From assembly GCA_020849765.1 (NCBI GenBank), contig JADLAY010000007.1:94401-158400 (forward strand): a DNA stretch of 64,000 nt, in the 5' to 3' direction. Each line of letters starts with the position of its first letter. Within the stretch, counting starts at the first letter, position 1. Positions 54,597 through 63,895 of this stretch are shown one piece after another. Source of the DNA: Anaerolineae bacterium (lineage in GTDB: Bacteria > Chloroflexota > Anaerolineae > Aggregatilineales > Phototrophicaceae). The position numbers and the translations under genes are program-made. Under the pieces are notes generated by a model. That model saw only the letters and a program-made list of their open reading frames with translations, did not search any database and was not told the origin of the DNA.

Positions 54597-57284
54597 ATGA
54601 CAGACGTCTTCATTTCCTACTCGCGCAAAGATATCGACTTCGCGCGGCAGCTGTTCGACGCTTTAGAAGCTGCGGGTTTGAGCTCGTGGGTCGATTTCGA
54701 CGATATTCCCTACTCAGTCGACTGGATGCTGGAGATAGAGAAGGGCATCGACGCCTCGGATGCGTACGTCTTCATCATCAGCCCGGATTCGGTCGCGTCA
54801 CGCGTCTGCAATCTTGAACTGACGTACGCGCGCCAGAACAGCAAGCGCATCATCCCGGTCGTCCGCCGCGACGTGGATGCGGGCGCGAGCGAGCTTGTGT
54901 GGCAGGGACAGGATTGGGGTGCGCCCGCGCGTGAGAACTGGACGCATCTGCGCCGTCTGAACTGGCTGTTCGCTCGCGCCAATGACAACTTTGATCTGGC
55001 TTTCCAATCCCTGGTCGAGGTCGCTCAGCAAGACCCGGAACACGTCCGCGCGCATACGCGCCTGCTGACTCGTGCGCGAGAGTGGGACGTCAATCAGCGG
55101 GATGGCAGCTATTTGCTCAGCGGTGAAGATCTGAAGGCGGCGGAGAGCTGGCTCGTCACCGCGGCTAATCTCGATCCGCAGCCGACGCCGCTCCAAATCG
55201 ACTACATCCAGACGAGTCGCCAGCGGCAAACGCAGCGCACGCGCAACTTGCTGATCGGCGTCTCGATTGCGCTGGTCGTCACGGTAGCGCTGGCGGCGCT
55301 CTCCTTCGGTTTGTTCCAACGGTCAGAGACGAACCGCGTGCTGGCGGAGAACAACGAAGCGACCGCGGTCTACCAGGGCACCGTCTCGGAGGCGCTGCGG
55401 CTGTCCGCCCAGGCGGAGCTGGAGGCGAGCGGCCCTTACCCGGATCGCGGCGTGCTGCTGGCGCTGGAGGTGCTCGACCACTATCCCTACGTCTGGCAGG
55501 CGGAGCGCGCGCTGGCGACGGCGGTGCAGAGTACGCGTCTTCGTTTTCTGGTCGAGGATGATCCGGGCTTCTCGATCCATGGCGTGTCCGCACAGCACCG
55601 TTTCCTTTCCACCACCTCCGTTGCCGGTTACACAGAAACGCCGGAACCGGAACGACCGTGCCAGCCGCCCCTGGCTTATGCGTATTCGGTGGATGGTTGG
55701 CCGATGTCCACCTTCCACGTCTGGGCGCTGGAGGCCGACCAGCAGCTGCTCGATTGGACGGGCTGCGCGCTCTTGTGGTCGCCCGCGAATCCGGCGCGCG
55801 TAGCTTTCGTCGATCCGTCTGTGACGACCGTGCGTGATCTGGGCGGCGAAACGCCCATCAACGTCATCACCGGTTTCGCCATCGCCTGGTCACCCTCCGG
55901 CGATCAGTTGGCTGTGCGCGTGGGCGATCAGCTGCAAATCTGGGAGGTCGAGGCCCGGCGGCAGCGCTTCACCATCACCGGGCATGTTCCGCTCTGGTCG
56001 CCTGATGGTCGCCGTATTTTGACGCTGGATAACCTCAGTCTGTGGGATGCCAACACCGGCGCACAGCTCCTGACGCTGGTGATGCCGTCCCCGTTCGCCG
56101 ACATTACACAACAGGGATTCATGTCCGCCGCCTGGTCGCCGGATAGCCGGCAGATCCTGGGAACTCAACTGATGCAAGCGGCGAGGTTCGATGCCTCGAC
56201 CGGCGAACGCCTGGAAGATATCCCGTTGGGCGGCGACATGCATCCCGGTTACAAGGTGCTCTGGATTGATGAGCAACCGTTGATCGCGAATACCGTCGGG
56301 ACGACGGGATTGCTGGACATCACGCTTGACGACTTAAGCGGTGACGATGCGATATCGGTTTCGCAAATGGCAAATAACCCCCAATGGTCGATCAACGGCG
56401 AACTGGCTTCGAGCGCGGTGCACAATACGGTGCGCATTGATACGGGCAGCATCGATGGGAGTTATGAAGAGCTGCATCTCTATGGTGGCCCCTATGCCGC
56501 GACCTATGCCCTGAACACGGTTTGGGCTGTCGATAGTGCCTACGTCGCTGCGAGCATCGACACGCTGTTCATCCCCGCGCTCGATAGCAAGGCCCTGATT
56601 CATGTCTGGGATGCCGGGAGCCGGGCGCGGCCACTCCCGCCCGATGTCGAGCCGGAGCCGGGCGCGCGGCCCTATCTGGCAACCGACATCGTCTCGCCGG
56701 ATGGTGGCCTGATCTATCGTTATGATCCTTCGACCGAGGCGACCCGGACGCTGATCGCAATTCACGACTCGCGTGATAATCGGCTGCTGCAAACGCTGCA
56801 CCTGGATGACAGATACGGCGGGCCGACTATCGAGTGGTCGTCGGATGGGCGTTATCTATCCGCGCACGCGACCGGCGGCCCCTTCAGTCTGCCATCGCGC
56901 TCGTGGGTCTGGGATGTTCGCACGGGGGAGCAAGTGCTCACGTTCACCAACGCCTACAGCATTCAATGGGCGCCGCATGCCAATCGGCTGTTGGTCGCGC
57001 CGGGCAGCCGGGCCGAGATCTGGGATGTCGAGCGCCGGATCTTGCTCTACGAGACCGACGCGCCGACGACGCTGGCGGAATGGAGCAATGACGGCGAACG
57101 TCTGATCTTCATGACGTACGCGTGGGTTGTGCGCGATGGTGTCGGCAGCAACGAGTACAGCGGTGTGACGGTGCCCGCCTGGGAAACGCTCGACGATCTG
57201 ATGGCCTATGCCCGCGACTGCTGCGTCGTCCGCAGCCTGAGCGCCGATGAGCGCCGTCAGTTCGGGCTGCCGTCATTCGAGTGA
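54597..57284 (+). CDS. TIR domain - transmembrane - beta-propeller protein
   Basis: An 895-residue protein. Residues 1-140 are a TIR domain: VFISYSRKDIDFARQLFDAL, WVDFDDI, then WMLEIEKGIDASDAYVFIISPDS, where Glu46 lies at the position of the NADase catalytic glutamate, and CNLELTYA. A linker of about 70 residues leads to one membrane helix (about 222-245). The C-terminal 600 residues carry repeated WSPSGDQLAV-, WSPDGRRIL- and WSSDGRYLSA-type motifs of a WD40-like propeller. Bacterial TIR proteins signal or deplete NAD in defence, but many are not antiphage. GAGGGGG precedes the ATG at 54597. Confidence 0.8.
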   Translation: MTDVFISYSRKDIDFARQLFDALEAAGLSSWVDFDDIPYSVDWMLEIEKGIDASDAYVFIISPDSVASRVCNLELTYARQNSKRIIPVVRRDVDAGASELVWQGQDWGAPARENWTHLRRLNWLFARANDNFDLAFQSLVEVAQQDPEHVRAHTRLLTRAREWDVNQRDGSYLLSGEDLKAAESWLVTAANLDPQPTPLQIDYIQTSRQRQTQRTRNLLIGVSIALVVTVALAALSFGLFQRSETNRVLAENNEATAVYQGTVSEALRLSAQAELEASGPYPDRGVLLALEVLDHYPYVWQAERALATAVQSTRLRFLVEDDPGFSIHGVSAQHRFLSTTSVAGYTETPEPERPCQPPLAYAYSVDGWPMSTFHVWALEADQQLLDWTGCALLWSPANPARVAFVDPSVTTVRDLGGETPINVITGFAIAWSPSGDQLAVRVGDQLQIWEVEARRQRFTITGHVPLWSPDGRRILTLDNLSLWDANTGAQLLTLVMPSPFADITQQGFMSAAWSPDSRQILGTQLMQAARFDASTGERLEDIPLGGDMHPGYKVLWIDEQPLIANTVGTTGLLDITLDDLSGDDAISVSQMANNPQWSINGELASSAVHNTVRIDTGSIDGSYEELHLYGGPYAATYALNTVWAVDSAYVAASIDTLFIPALDSKALIHVWDAGSRARPLPPDVEPEPGARPYLATDIVSPDGGLIYRYDPSTEATRTLIAIHDSRDNRLLQTLHLDDRYGGPTIEWSSDGRYLSAHATGGPFSLPSRSWVWDVRTGEQVLTFTNAYSIQWAPHANRLLVAPGSRAEIWDVERRILLYETDAPTTLAEWSNDGERLIFMTYAWVVRDGVGSNEYSGVTVPAWETLDDLMAYARDCCVVRSLSADERRQFGLPSFE

Positions 57285-57290
57285 GTGCGC

Positions 57291-59351
57291 TCAGTCCATC
57301 GCGATCTTCGTCTCGGCGAAGTCGCCGCCGTCGAGCAGTGGCACGCGCGCGCCGGTCGACGGATCGTAGAGGCCGACGTGCACCGAGCAGCCGTCGATAG
57401 CTGCTGCGCCGGGGTTGAGATAGCGCAGCTCGCGCCAGACGCCGCCCGGCCACGACGCGAACGGCAGCAGCCCTCGCAGCGGCGCGCCGTCCGCCTGAGC
57501 GATGGGCGTTTCATCGCCGTCGCAAACCAGATGCACGAACGCCGTCACCGGCTGAGCCTCGCGCGCGCTCCAGGCTAGATCGACCGCGATCAGGCCGTCG
57601 TCTGGGTACGCGCTAAGCGCCTCCAACGTGATGCCGTCCTCGAAGGCGAACGGGCCGGGGATCGTCTCGTGCAGCGCCCCGTCGGGCGGCCACTGGCGCG
57701 TTGTGTGGCAGGTCGACAGGACGAAGACGCGCGTGTTGACCTGCTCGGCACAGGCCCAGCGCCAGCCGCCGCCGATCCATTGCAGCGCGTAGCCCCGCCA
57801 GCTCTTGCGCACCGTCGCCGCGGCGTCCGGCATCGTCTCGTAGGCGAGCACGTCCCAGTAGGCGCCGGGGATCTCGTCGCGGATGTCCTCGGCCACCAGC
57901 GCGGTCGCCTCCGGCCAGACGCCCGTGTTGATGTGGATCAGATCCGGGAAACCGATGTAGTTGGTCATGTAGGTGATGCCCTCGCTGCCGAGCGCATACT
58001 GCGAGTCGCGGTAGGCCAGCCAGACGGGCACGTTGATGAACGCGCTCGACGTATCGCTCTCGGTCGCTTCGGCGAACATCGACTCGTAGGCGGGGGCGAG
58101 CGTTTCGTGCAGCGCCATCCGTTCGTTGATAAAGACGAGGCTGGTCGGCAGGATGGCGAGGATGATCAGTAGGGCAGCCAGCGCCGACAGCCGTGCACGC
58201 CGCCGCAGCGTGAACGGATCGCGACCCGGTTCTGCACTGCCGAGCGCGCCATCGACCGCGGAGGTCAGCGCGCCCGCCCAGACGAGCGCCGCGCCGACCG
58301 ACGCCAGCAGCATCAAGCGCGGGCCGTCGATGGCGTAACGATGCGGCAGCAGGATCGTCGGCACGCTGATGGCGACGGCATACCACAGGCCGCCGAAAGT
58401 GAAGAGACGTCGCCCACGCGCCGACAGCAGCCATGCCAGCGCGAGTCCAATTGCGCTCAACCCGACAGCGATCAGCCACGACGGCAGCGTGGTCGCTCGT
58501 GTCAGTGCGCCGCCCGTCTGCGCGACCGGGAAGCCGATGCCCTGGGCGAAGTAGGCGGCGTTCTGGGCGACGTCCGGCAGCGTCAGCGCGAAGGCATCGC
58601 GATCCTTGGGCAGCGCCAGCCAGATCAGCGCGAAGGCGGCCACGATCAGCAGCGACGGGCCAAGTGCCAGCAGCAGTTTGCGCCGTTCACGGAGACGCGC
58701 CGGATCGAGCGCGAAGGGCAGGCACAGCAGCAGGACGGTCGCCGCGCCGTTCTCGTGGCTGAAGACGCTGATCGCCACGCCCAGCCAGATCAGCAGGAGG
58801 CGCCAGCCACCGCCATGCTCCCACCACGCCAGCAGCGCCAACATCGCGATCAGTGCGCCGCTCGCCGCCATCAGATGGCCGAGCGCCGCTGCCCACGGCA
58901 CGGCCTGATACGAGAACGGGAAGAGCAGATAGACGATCGCTGCCGAGAAGGCCAGCAGCCAGGCGCGCCAGCCGTCACGCGGGGCGATCCGTAACGCCAG
59001 CAGTCCGACCAGCCAGCCGTTGACGGCGTTCACGATCAGGTTGAGCGCGTGCATGAGCGGCGCGTCGAAAGCGCCCGCCGCCATCTGGATCAGCTTCCAC
59101 GGCACGAGGCTGAGCGGGCGATAGTAGGGCACGATGCCGACGCGGTAGAAGATCTCCGGCAGGCTGAGCGGCTCGATGTAGCGGGCGAAGATCACGTCGT
59201 CCATGTAGAGCGGCAGCGCCAGCGCGCGCCCGTAGACGAGCAGCGTCAGGGCGACGCAGGTCAGCAGCAGAAGGAGGGCGAGGCGTCGGGTCACGGATAC
59301 GATCCATCGATACAGCAAACGGGGCGCATCATTCGTTTTGCGCCCCCACAA
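57291..59351 (-). CDS. GT-C-type membrane glycosyltransferase-like protein
   Basis: A 686-residue protein with about eleven hydrophobic helices in residues 15-410 and a soluble C-terminal domain. LPLYMDDVIFARYIEPL in the first loop supplies the acidic pair typical of GT-C enzymes. The C-terminal 250 residues end with WRELRYLNPGAAAIDGCSVHVGLYDP, a beta module similar in style to the end of the GT39 protein at 17732-20314. The likely role is sugar transfer at the outer face of the membrane. The start is probably the TTG at 59351, which has GAGGG 4 bases upstream; GTG codons further in are alternatives. Its stop is only 6 bases from the end of the convergent TIR gene. Confidence 0.7.
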   Translation of the reverse strand: MWGRKTNDAPRLLYRWIVSVTRRLALLLLLTCVALTLLVYGRALALPLYMDDVIFARYIEPLSLPEIFYRVGIVPYYRPLSLVPWKLIQMAAGAFDAPLMHALNLIVNAVNGWLVGLLALRIAPRDGWRAWLLAFSAAIVYLLFPFSYQAVPWAAALGHLMAASGALIAMLALLAWWEHGGGWRLLLIWLGVAISVFSHENGAATVLLLCLPFALDPARLRERRKLLLALGPSLLIVAAFALIWLALPKDRDAFALTLPDVAQNAAYFAQGIGFPVAQTGGALTRATTLPSWLIAVGLSAIGLALAWLLSARGRRLFTFGGLWYAVAISVPTILLPHRYAIDGPRLMLLASVGAALVWAGALTSAVDGALGSAEPGRDPFTLRRRARLSALAALLIILAILPTSLVFINERMALHETLAPAYESMFAEATESDTSSAFINVPVWLAYRDSQYALGSEGITYMTNYIGFPDLIHINTGVWPEATALVAEDIRDEIPGAYWDVLAYETMPDAAATVRKSWRGYALQWIGGGWRWACAEQVNTRVFVLSTCHTTRQWPPDGALHETIPGPFAFEDGITLEALSAYPDDGLIAVDLAWSAREAQPVTAFVHLVCDGDETPIAQADGAPLRGLLPFASWPGGVWRELRYLNPGAAAIDGCSVHVGLYDPSTGARVPLLDGGDFAETKIAMD

Positions 59352-59397
59352 GTGACCCTCAGTCTACCCGCAGCCGGGGCCGCGAGCAAGCCATCGC

Positions 59398-60402
59398 TTA
59401 GCCCCCGACGAGCGTCTCCACGCTCGGCAGATTGAGATCCACCGGGAAGGGCAGCACGTTATAACCGAACGACTGCAGGATGGTGATGATGTTGGTCGCC
59501 AGCATGCCCAGATAGGTGCCGCCGGGTGTGTTGGTGGTGCCCATCGCGTCCGAGTAGAGCACGCGCGTACCGATGCCGACCGTGCCGCCCGCCGCACGTA
59601 CCGCTTCCTGCACCGCCTCAATCGCATCCGGCGGCACGCTGCTCTCGATGAACATGACCGGGATGCCCTGCGTCACGATGAAGCTCGCCAGATCCTGAAT
59701 GTCGGCCACGCCGGCCTCGTCGACGGTGCTGATGCCCTGCAAGCCGCGCACCTGCCAGCCGAAGGCATCGCCGAAATACTGGAACGCGTCGTGCGAGGTG
59801 ATCAGGTAGCGCTGCTGCTCCGGCACGACGGCCATCGCTTCCTGCCCCCAGCTATAGAGCAGGTCGAGCTGGGCGATGTAAGCCTGGGCGTTGGCGCTGT
59901 AGGTGGCCGCGTTGGCCGGGTCGATCTGCGCGAGCGTATCCGCCAGCCCTTCGGTCGCGAGCTGCCAGTTTCGCGGGTCGAACCAGAAGTGCGGGTCGTC
60001 GACGTCCGTGAACTCGTCCGACAGGCGGAAGCCGCCGAAGGTGTAGCCCGCGGATTTGACCGGGTCGGAGACGGCGTAGGTGACGACGCCTTGCTCAGCC
60101 AGCGCATCGAGCACTTCGCCCATCTTGCCTTCCAGGTGCAGCCCGCTGTAGAAGACGGCATCGGCGGCGTTCATGGCCGAGATGTCGCTGATGGTCGGCT
60201 GGTACAGATGCGGATCGACGCCCGCGCCCATCAGGCCGGTGATGGCGATGCCATCGACGCCCTCGGTCAGGATGTGCGTCAGATCGGTCACCTGCGTCGT
60301 CGTCGCGACGATGTTGAGTCGTGTCTCCTGCGCCGAGGCCATGCCCACGCCGCTCAACAGCAGAGCCAGCAGCGCTGCGGCGATCACGAGATAGTGCTTC
60401 AT
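59398..60402 (-). CDS. Metal ABC transporter substrate-binding protein (ZnuA/TroA-like)
   Basis: Periplasmic or lipoprotein-type binder for zinc or manganese of the SBP_bac_9 cluster, 334 residues. A signal peptide covers about 1-24 (cleavage near ASAQ). The metal ligands are visible in order: His in GAGVDPHLYQPT near 65, His in DPHFWFDPRNW near 130, His in TSHDAFQYF near 196, and Glu/Asp in FIESSVPPDAI near 245. There is no His-rich loop, which favours manganese or a general role over strict zinc binding. The ATP-binding and permease genes are not beside it, so it is an orphan component. Its promoter carries a 16-bp palindrome of the DtxR/MntR type. Confidence 0.9.
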   Translation of the reverse strand: MKHYLVIAAALLALLLSGVGMASAQETRLNIVATTTQVTDLTHILTEGVDGIAITGLMGAGVDPHLYQPTISDISAMNAADAVFYSGLHLEGKMGEVLDALAEQGVVTYAVSDPVKSAGYTFGGFRLSDEFTDVDDPHFWFDPRNWQLATEGLADTLAQIDPANAATYSANAQAYIAQLDLLYSWGQEAMAVVPEQQRYLITSHDAFQYFGDAFGWQVRGLQGISTVDEAGVADIQDLASFIVTQGIPVMFIESSVPPDAIEAVQEAVRAAGGTVGIGTRVLYSDAMGTTNTPGGTYLGMLATNIITILQSFGYNVLPFPVDLNLPSVETLVGG

Positions 60403-60446
60403 AGGGAAGTCTCCACGTTGCGTACTTTCATCCACCACAATGTAAT

Positions 60447-60477
60447 TTTAGATTAATCTAAATTTGGCAAATGTCAA
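60447..60477 (-). promoter_or_regulatory. Promoter and DtxR/MntR-type operator of the metal-binding SBP
   Basis: The perfect palindrome TTTAGATTAATCTAAA at 60447-60462 overlaps a minus-strand promoter with -35 TTGACA at 60472-60477 and -10 TAATCT at 60450-60455 (16-base spacer). The sequence fits the operator style of metal-dependent DtxR-family repressors. Position over the -10 box implies repression when metal is plentiful. Confidence 0.75.
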
Positions 60478-60777
60478 GAGCCGCGTCGGGCGCGCGCCAC
60501 CGATTCATAGGTTAGCACAAATGGCGCTGGCTTGCTTGACCCTTGCCCAACGGAATGCGAAATACGGATCACTTTTCCGGTTCGAGGTGGTGAAGCGGCT
60601 CACATTACCCGTACTTCTCGCATATAGAAGGAGTTGAGTGTTTGTCGACGAGGCAGCGACATTTCTCGATCCAGGTCTACCGGCCCGCCGGGCGACCGCA
60701 CTACGCTGCGGCCACGCTCGGCCTGAACACGTGAGGACGGTATCGTTAGCGAGATAAGTCAGTAAAGAGGAATTCTC
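60478..60777. other. Intergenic stretch, no gene seen
   Basis: No supported gene is seen. The right end carries GTAAAGAGGAATTCTC, the ribosome site for the following gene. Confidence 0.4.
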
Positions 60778-61389
60778 ATGCAAGAACTGTTGGTAGATTT
60801 CATCACCTCGCTGGATGGCTATGGCGGCGCCGAAGGGTGGCCCGGTTGGTGGGGGCTGGAAGGCCCCGAATATCTCAGTTGGCTCGGTCAGGAGGGCGAA
60901 CGCAATTACACGATCTTGATGGGCGCGAACACCTACCGTCTGATGTACGGATTCACTTCTCAAGTGGGCACTCCAGGATCGGATCTGGGAAGCGAAGAAG
61001 AAGACAGCATGGCCGAACTGACTAACGCACGTAAGGTGGTCTTCTCCTCGACGTTGCAGTCCCCGTTGCCGTGGGCCAATACCCAGCTCATCAGCGGAGA
61101 TGCGGTCGAGGCTGTGCGAAAGATGAAGCAGGAAAGCGACCACCCGCTGACCACCCTTGGCAGCGTCAGCTTGGGCCGGTCGCTGCTCAAGGCCGGTCTG
61201 GTGGATCGTTTCCGAGTGGGCATCTTCCCCGTGATCACCGGGAGCACCGGCAGCGACCGGATCTACGACGGTTATCCCGACGTCGCGCTCGACATGATTT
61301 CCAGCCGGACATTCGACGGCAGAATCCTAATGCTGGAGTATGTCCCCAGGGTGCTGACCGCGCCGCCGGGTATGAACAGCGGTTCGTGA
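60778..61389 (+). CDS. Dihydrofolate reductase-like / RibD C-terminal-domain protein
   Basis: A 203-residue NADPH-dependent-reductase fold of the RibD C-terminal family, common as stand-alone proteins of unknown substrate. It starts LLVDFITSLDGYGGAEGWPGWWG, then YTILMGANTYRLM at about 43-55, KVVFSSTLQSPLPW, LTTLGSVSLGRSLLKAGLVDRFRVGIFPVITGSTGSDR and a final LMLEYVP; these are the usual strand-loop motifs. AAGAGGAA stands before the ATG. The gene is single. Confidence 0.87.
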   Translation: MQELLVDFITSLDGYGGAEGWPGWWGLEGPEYLSWLGQEGERNYTILMGANTYRLMYGFTSQVGTPGSDLGSEEEDSMAELTNARKVVFSSTLQSPLPWANTQLISGDAVEAVRKMKQESDHPLTTLGSVSLGRSLLKAGLVDRFRVGIFPVITGSTGSDRIYDGYPDVALDMISSRTFDGRILMLEYVPRVLTAPPGMNSGS

Positions 61390-61464
61390 TGGTTTGAGGG
61401 TGGCACAAAGCGAACCTACAGGCGGTCGAAGTATCTGCCATGCATGCTATGTCGCCTCATGGGC

Positions 61465-62625
61465 TCAATTGTCCTCGCCATCGATCTCCAACCCCGGCTC
61501 GTGGATGGCACAGCGCGCGATCTGCTGCGCGAGGCGGAGGTTCACGCGCTTGGGCTGGCCGTCGAGCAGCGCCGGGATCGTCTGCACGTGCGGGAACTGC
61601 GCCATCAGCGCCGGATCGCCGATCTGCGGGCTGCCGTCGCGCACGATCAGCGCCAGCCCTGCGCGCCCAAGGTCGGCCAGCCCGGCATCCGCACGGTAAG
61701 CGATGAAGTCGGCGGGTGTGCCGGGGGCGAAGGGGGTCTCATTCATGCCCAGCAGTCGGGCGGCGGAAGCCCAGGCTCGCGCCGGATCGATCCCAGCGGC
61801 GCGTATCTCGTCGAGCAGATCACCATCGGCGGTCAGGCGCGAATCGCTGCCGAGCGCGAGCGTTCCCCCGGCAGCCGCGAACGCGCGCGCCGAGTCGTGC
61901 AGGCCACCCGTCCCCAGCAGATAGGCGTTGGTCGTCGGGCAGACGACCAGCCCGCGCACGCGCCGCGCAACGTCGACGGCATCGGTCTCGCTCAGGCCGA
62001 CTCCATGGATGAGGACGGTTCGCTGGTCGACGCAGCCGAGCGCTTTCAGCCGCGCGTACTCGCTCGCCGCGATCTCGTCCGTGCCCTCCGCCAGGTGGAG
62101 GAACCAGGGCGCGCCGCGCGGCGTCGCTTTGAAGGAACGCACAATCTCCGCATCCGACGCGAAATGGAGCGAATGTGCCCAGCCATAGCGATGCAGCACG
62201 CGGACGGGGAAATCGCGCTGGAACAGGCATTTGTGCGGCGGATTGTGCTGGACGACGGTCAGCGCGCCGCTGAGCAAGTTCTTCAGCCCGCCGATGAAGC
62301 AGCGATCCGCCAGCGGCAGCGCCCGCAGCGATGCGAATGGCTCGTCGTCGAGATGCGCATTGACGTCCTCGCCCCAGTCGTGGGCGTTTGCGTAGCGCTC
62401 GCGGAACTTCGTCCGCGGGTAGTGATTGAGTTCCAGGTGATCGTGCGCGTTGATCAGGCCGGGGAAGAGCGCGTAACCGTCCAGATCGACCGTCAGCGCA
62501 TCGGCGGCGGGGCCTGCCAGCACACGCTCGGCGACATGCAGATCACGCGGGCGGCCATCGATCAGCGCGCCGCGCAGCGTCACTGGGGGAGACGAACGCC
62601 GTCGTCGGGTGAGAGACTCGATCAT
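61465..62625 (-). CDS. Amidohydrolase-family metal-dependent hydrolase
   Basis: TIM-barrel amidohydrolase of 386 residues. The HxH metal motif is INAHDHLELNHYP at about 57-69. Further ligands appear as a His in FLHLAEGTDE (about 171), His in VLIHGVGLSE (about 199) and Asp in LALGSDSRLT (about 248), the order of the chlorohydrolase/cytosine-deaminase-like group. The substrate is unknown. The ATG at 62625 lies 7 bases after a TACAAT (minus strand, 62633-62638), so the transcript is probably leaderless. An open frame to 62745 runs into the azlD gene and is not used. Confidence 0.87.
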   Translation of the reverse strand: MIESLTRRRRSSPPVTLRGALIDGRPRDLHVAERVLAGPAADALTVDLDGYALFPGLINAHDHLELNHYPRTKFRERYANAHDWGEDVNAHLDDEPFASLRALPLADRCFIGGLKNLLSGALTVVQHNPPHKCLFQRDFPVRVLHRYGWAHSLHFASDAEIVRSFKATPRGAPWFLHLAEGTDEIAASEYARLKALGCVDQRTVLIHGVGLSETDAVDVARRVRGLVVCPTTNAYLLGTGGLHDSARAFAAAGGTLALGSDSRLTADGDLLDEIRAAGIDPARAWASAARLLGMNETPFAPGTPADFIAYRADAGLADLGRAGLALIVRDGSPQIGDPALMAQFPHVQTIPALLDGQPKRVNLRLAQQIARCAIHEPGLEIDGEDN

Positions 62626-62632
62626 CGCCGGG

Positions 62633-62638
62633 ATTGTA
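62633..62638 (-). promoter_or_regulatory. Leaderless-type -10 box of the amidohydrolase gene
   Basis: TACAAT is 7 bases from the ATG, so transcription would begin at or next to the start codon. No ribosome-binding sequence lies between. Confidence 0.55.
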
Positions 62639-62663
62639 GCAGGCGGGCTGCCCGGCGGCGATC

Positions 62664-62990
62664 TCACATGCCCGTCAGCGCCCGCCAAACCAGGAAGACG
62701 CCCATGCCGATCACGATCGTCAGCAGCAGATTCTTGGTGCGCCATGAGATCAGGATCGAGACGATCCCGGCCACCAGATAAGCGTTATCCAGACGGACGT
62801 TCCACGTGCCGCCGTGGAGGACAAGTTCCGGCACGATGATCGCCGTCAGCACCGCGACCGGCACGTAGCGCAGCGCGCGGATGACGGGCCGCGGTAGTTG
62901 CAAACGCCCGACCAGCGCCAGCACCGGGTAGCGCACGCCGAACGTGACCGCCATCATGCCGACGATCAGGAGCAGCTCTCTTTCGCTCAT
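62664..62990 (-). CDS. azlD: Branched-chain amino-acid exporter small subunit AzlD
   Basis: A 108-residue membrane protein with four helices, the small partner of AzlC in LIV-E-type efflux. Typical features are the opening [36 protein letters not shown], and a last [15 protein letters not shown]. The ATG overlaps the azlC stop by 4 bases, so the subunits are made in coupled fashion. Confidence 0.93.
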   Translation of the reverse strand: MSERELLLIVGMMAVTFGVRYPVLALVGRLQLPRPVIRALRYVPVAVLTAIIVPELVLHGGTWNVRLDNAYLVAGIVSILISWRTKNLLLTIVIGMGVFLVWRALTGM

Positions 62991-63751
62991 GGGGAGACCT
63001 CCCGTTCACCGGATATGCCCGGTGGCTGCGCGCGCCGTGGAGTCATCGCGACTTCCATGGCGATGCCCGCCGCGATGCCCGCGACCGCCGCCACGATCAG
63101 GCCCATTTTGTTCGGCATCGAATAGGTCAGCAGGGCTGTGGCACCGGCTACCAACGCGCAGACCACCATCGGCCGGTTGATCAGCAACGGCACGACGATG
63201 CCGATGAAGGTGACCGACATGGCGAAATCCAACCCCAACTGCGCCAGCCCCGGCTGCTGCCCGGCGACGATGCCTATCAGCGTCCAGATCTGCCAGCCGA
63301 CGTACATGAAGACCGACGATCCGAGGTGAAACCACTGCTTGTAGGGCGAGGCATCGTCCTGGGCATAGCGCGTGATGACGACCGCATAGGTCTCATCCGT
63401 CAGCCAGAAGCCGAGCGGCAGCAGCCAGCGCTGCGGCAGATGCTTCATGTAGGGCGCCAGCGATGCCGAGTACAGGGCATGGCGCAGGTTGACGACGAAC
63501 GTCGTCAGCACGATGAAGGCGACGGCGCTGCCCTGGGCAGCCAGCCCGACGGCGATGAACTGCGCCGACCCGGCGAAGACGAAGAGCGACATGCCGATCG
63601 TCGCCGCTGCGGACAGGCCGCTGCCGACACCGAGCGCGCCAAAGATGATGCCGAACGGGATCGCGCCCAGGATCAGCGGGATGGTCGCGCGTACCCCGGC
63701 GAGGAATTCCCCGCGGCGGGTGTAGGTGAGAGGTTGTGCGGCTGCGTTCAA
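62987..63751 (-). CDS. azlC: Branched-chain amino-acid exporter large subunit AzlC
   Basis: A 254-residue protein with seven to eight membrane helices, the large subunit of the AzlCD exporter. Family signs are [35 protein letters not shown], the [16 protein letters not shown] segment with its conserved Arg-His, and [11 protein letters not shown]. The start is a TTG at 63751 with GAAGGA about ten bases upstream; an alternative start inside would cut conserved residues. Shared overlap with azlD. No Lrp-type regulator gene is adjacent in this window. Confidence 0.92.
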   Translation of the reverse strand: MNAAAQPLTYTRRGEFLAGVRATIPLILGAIPFGIIFGALGVGSGLSAAATIGMSLFVFAGSAQFIAVGLAAQGSAVAFIVLTTFVVNLRHALYSASLAPYMKHLPQRWLLPLGFWLTDETYAVVITRYAQDDASPYKQWFHLGSSVFMYVGWQIWTLIGIVAGQQPGLAQLGLDFAMSVTFIGIVVPLLINRPMVVCALVAGATALLTYSMPNKMGLIVAAVAGIAAGIAMEVAMTPRRAQPPGISGEREVSP

Positions 63752-63895
63752 ACGGGTGATCCTTCAGGTTGTAATGAATCGCATCGGCGTCCGCCGACGG
63801 CTTAAGCCGGTCGGCTAGGCCTAATCAAGCGCACTAAAGGCGCTCTGCAATCGCTCCTGGTCGCTTCGTAATTCTCATGCATGGTAAACTCTGTC

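Noticed and set aside
60505..61143. Minus-strand open frame of 212 codons across the DHFR-like gene start
   Set aside because: It overlaps a well-supported reductase gene in antisense and shows no family pattern.
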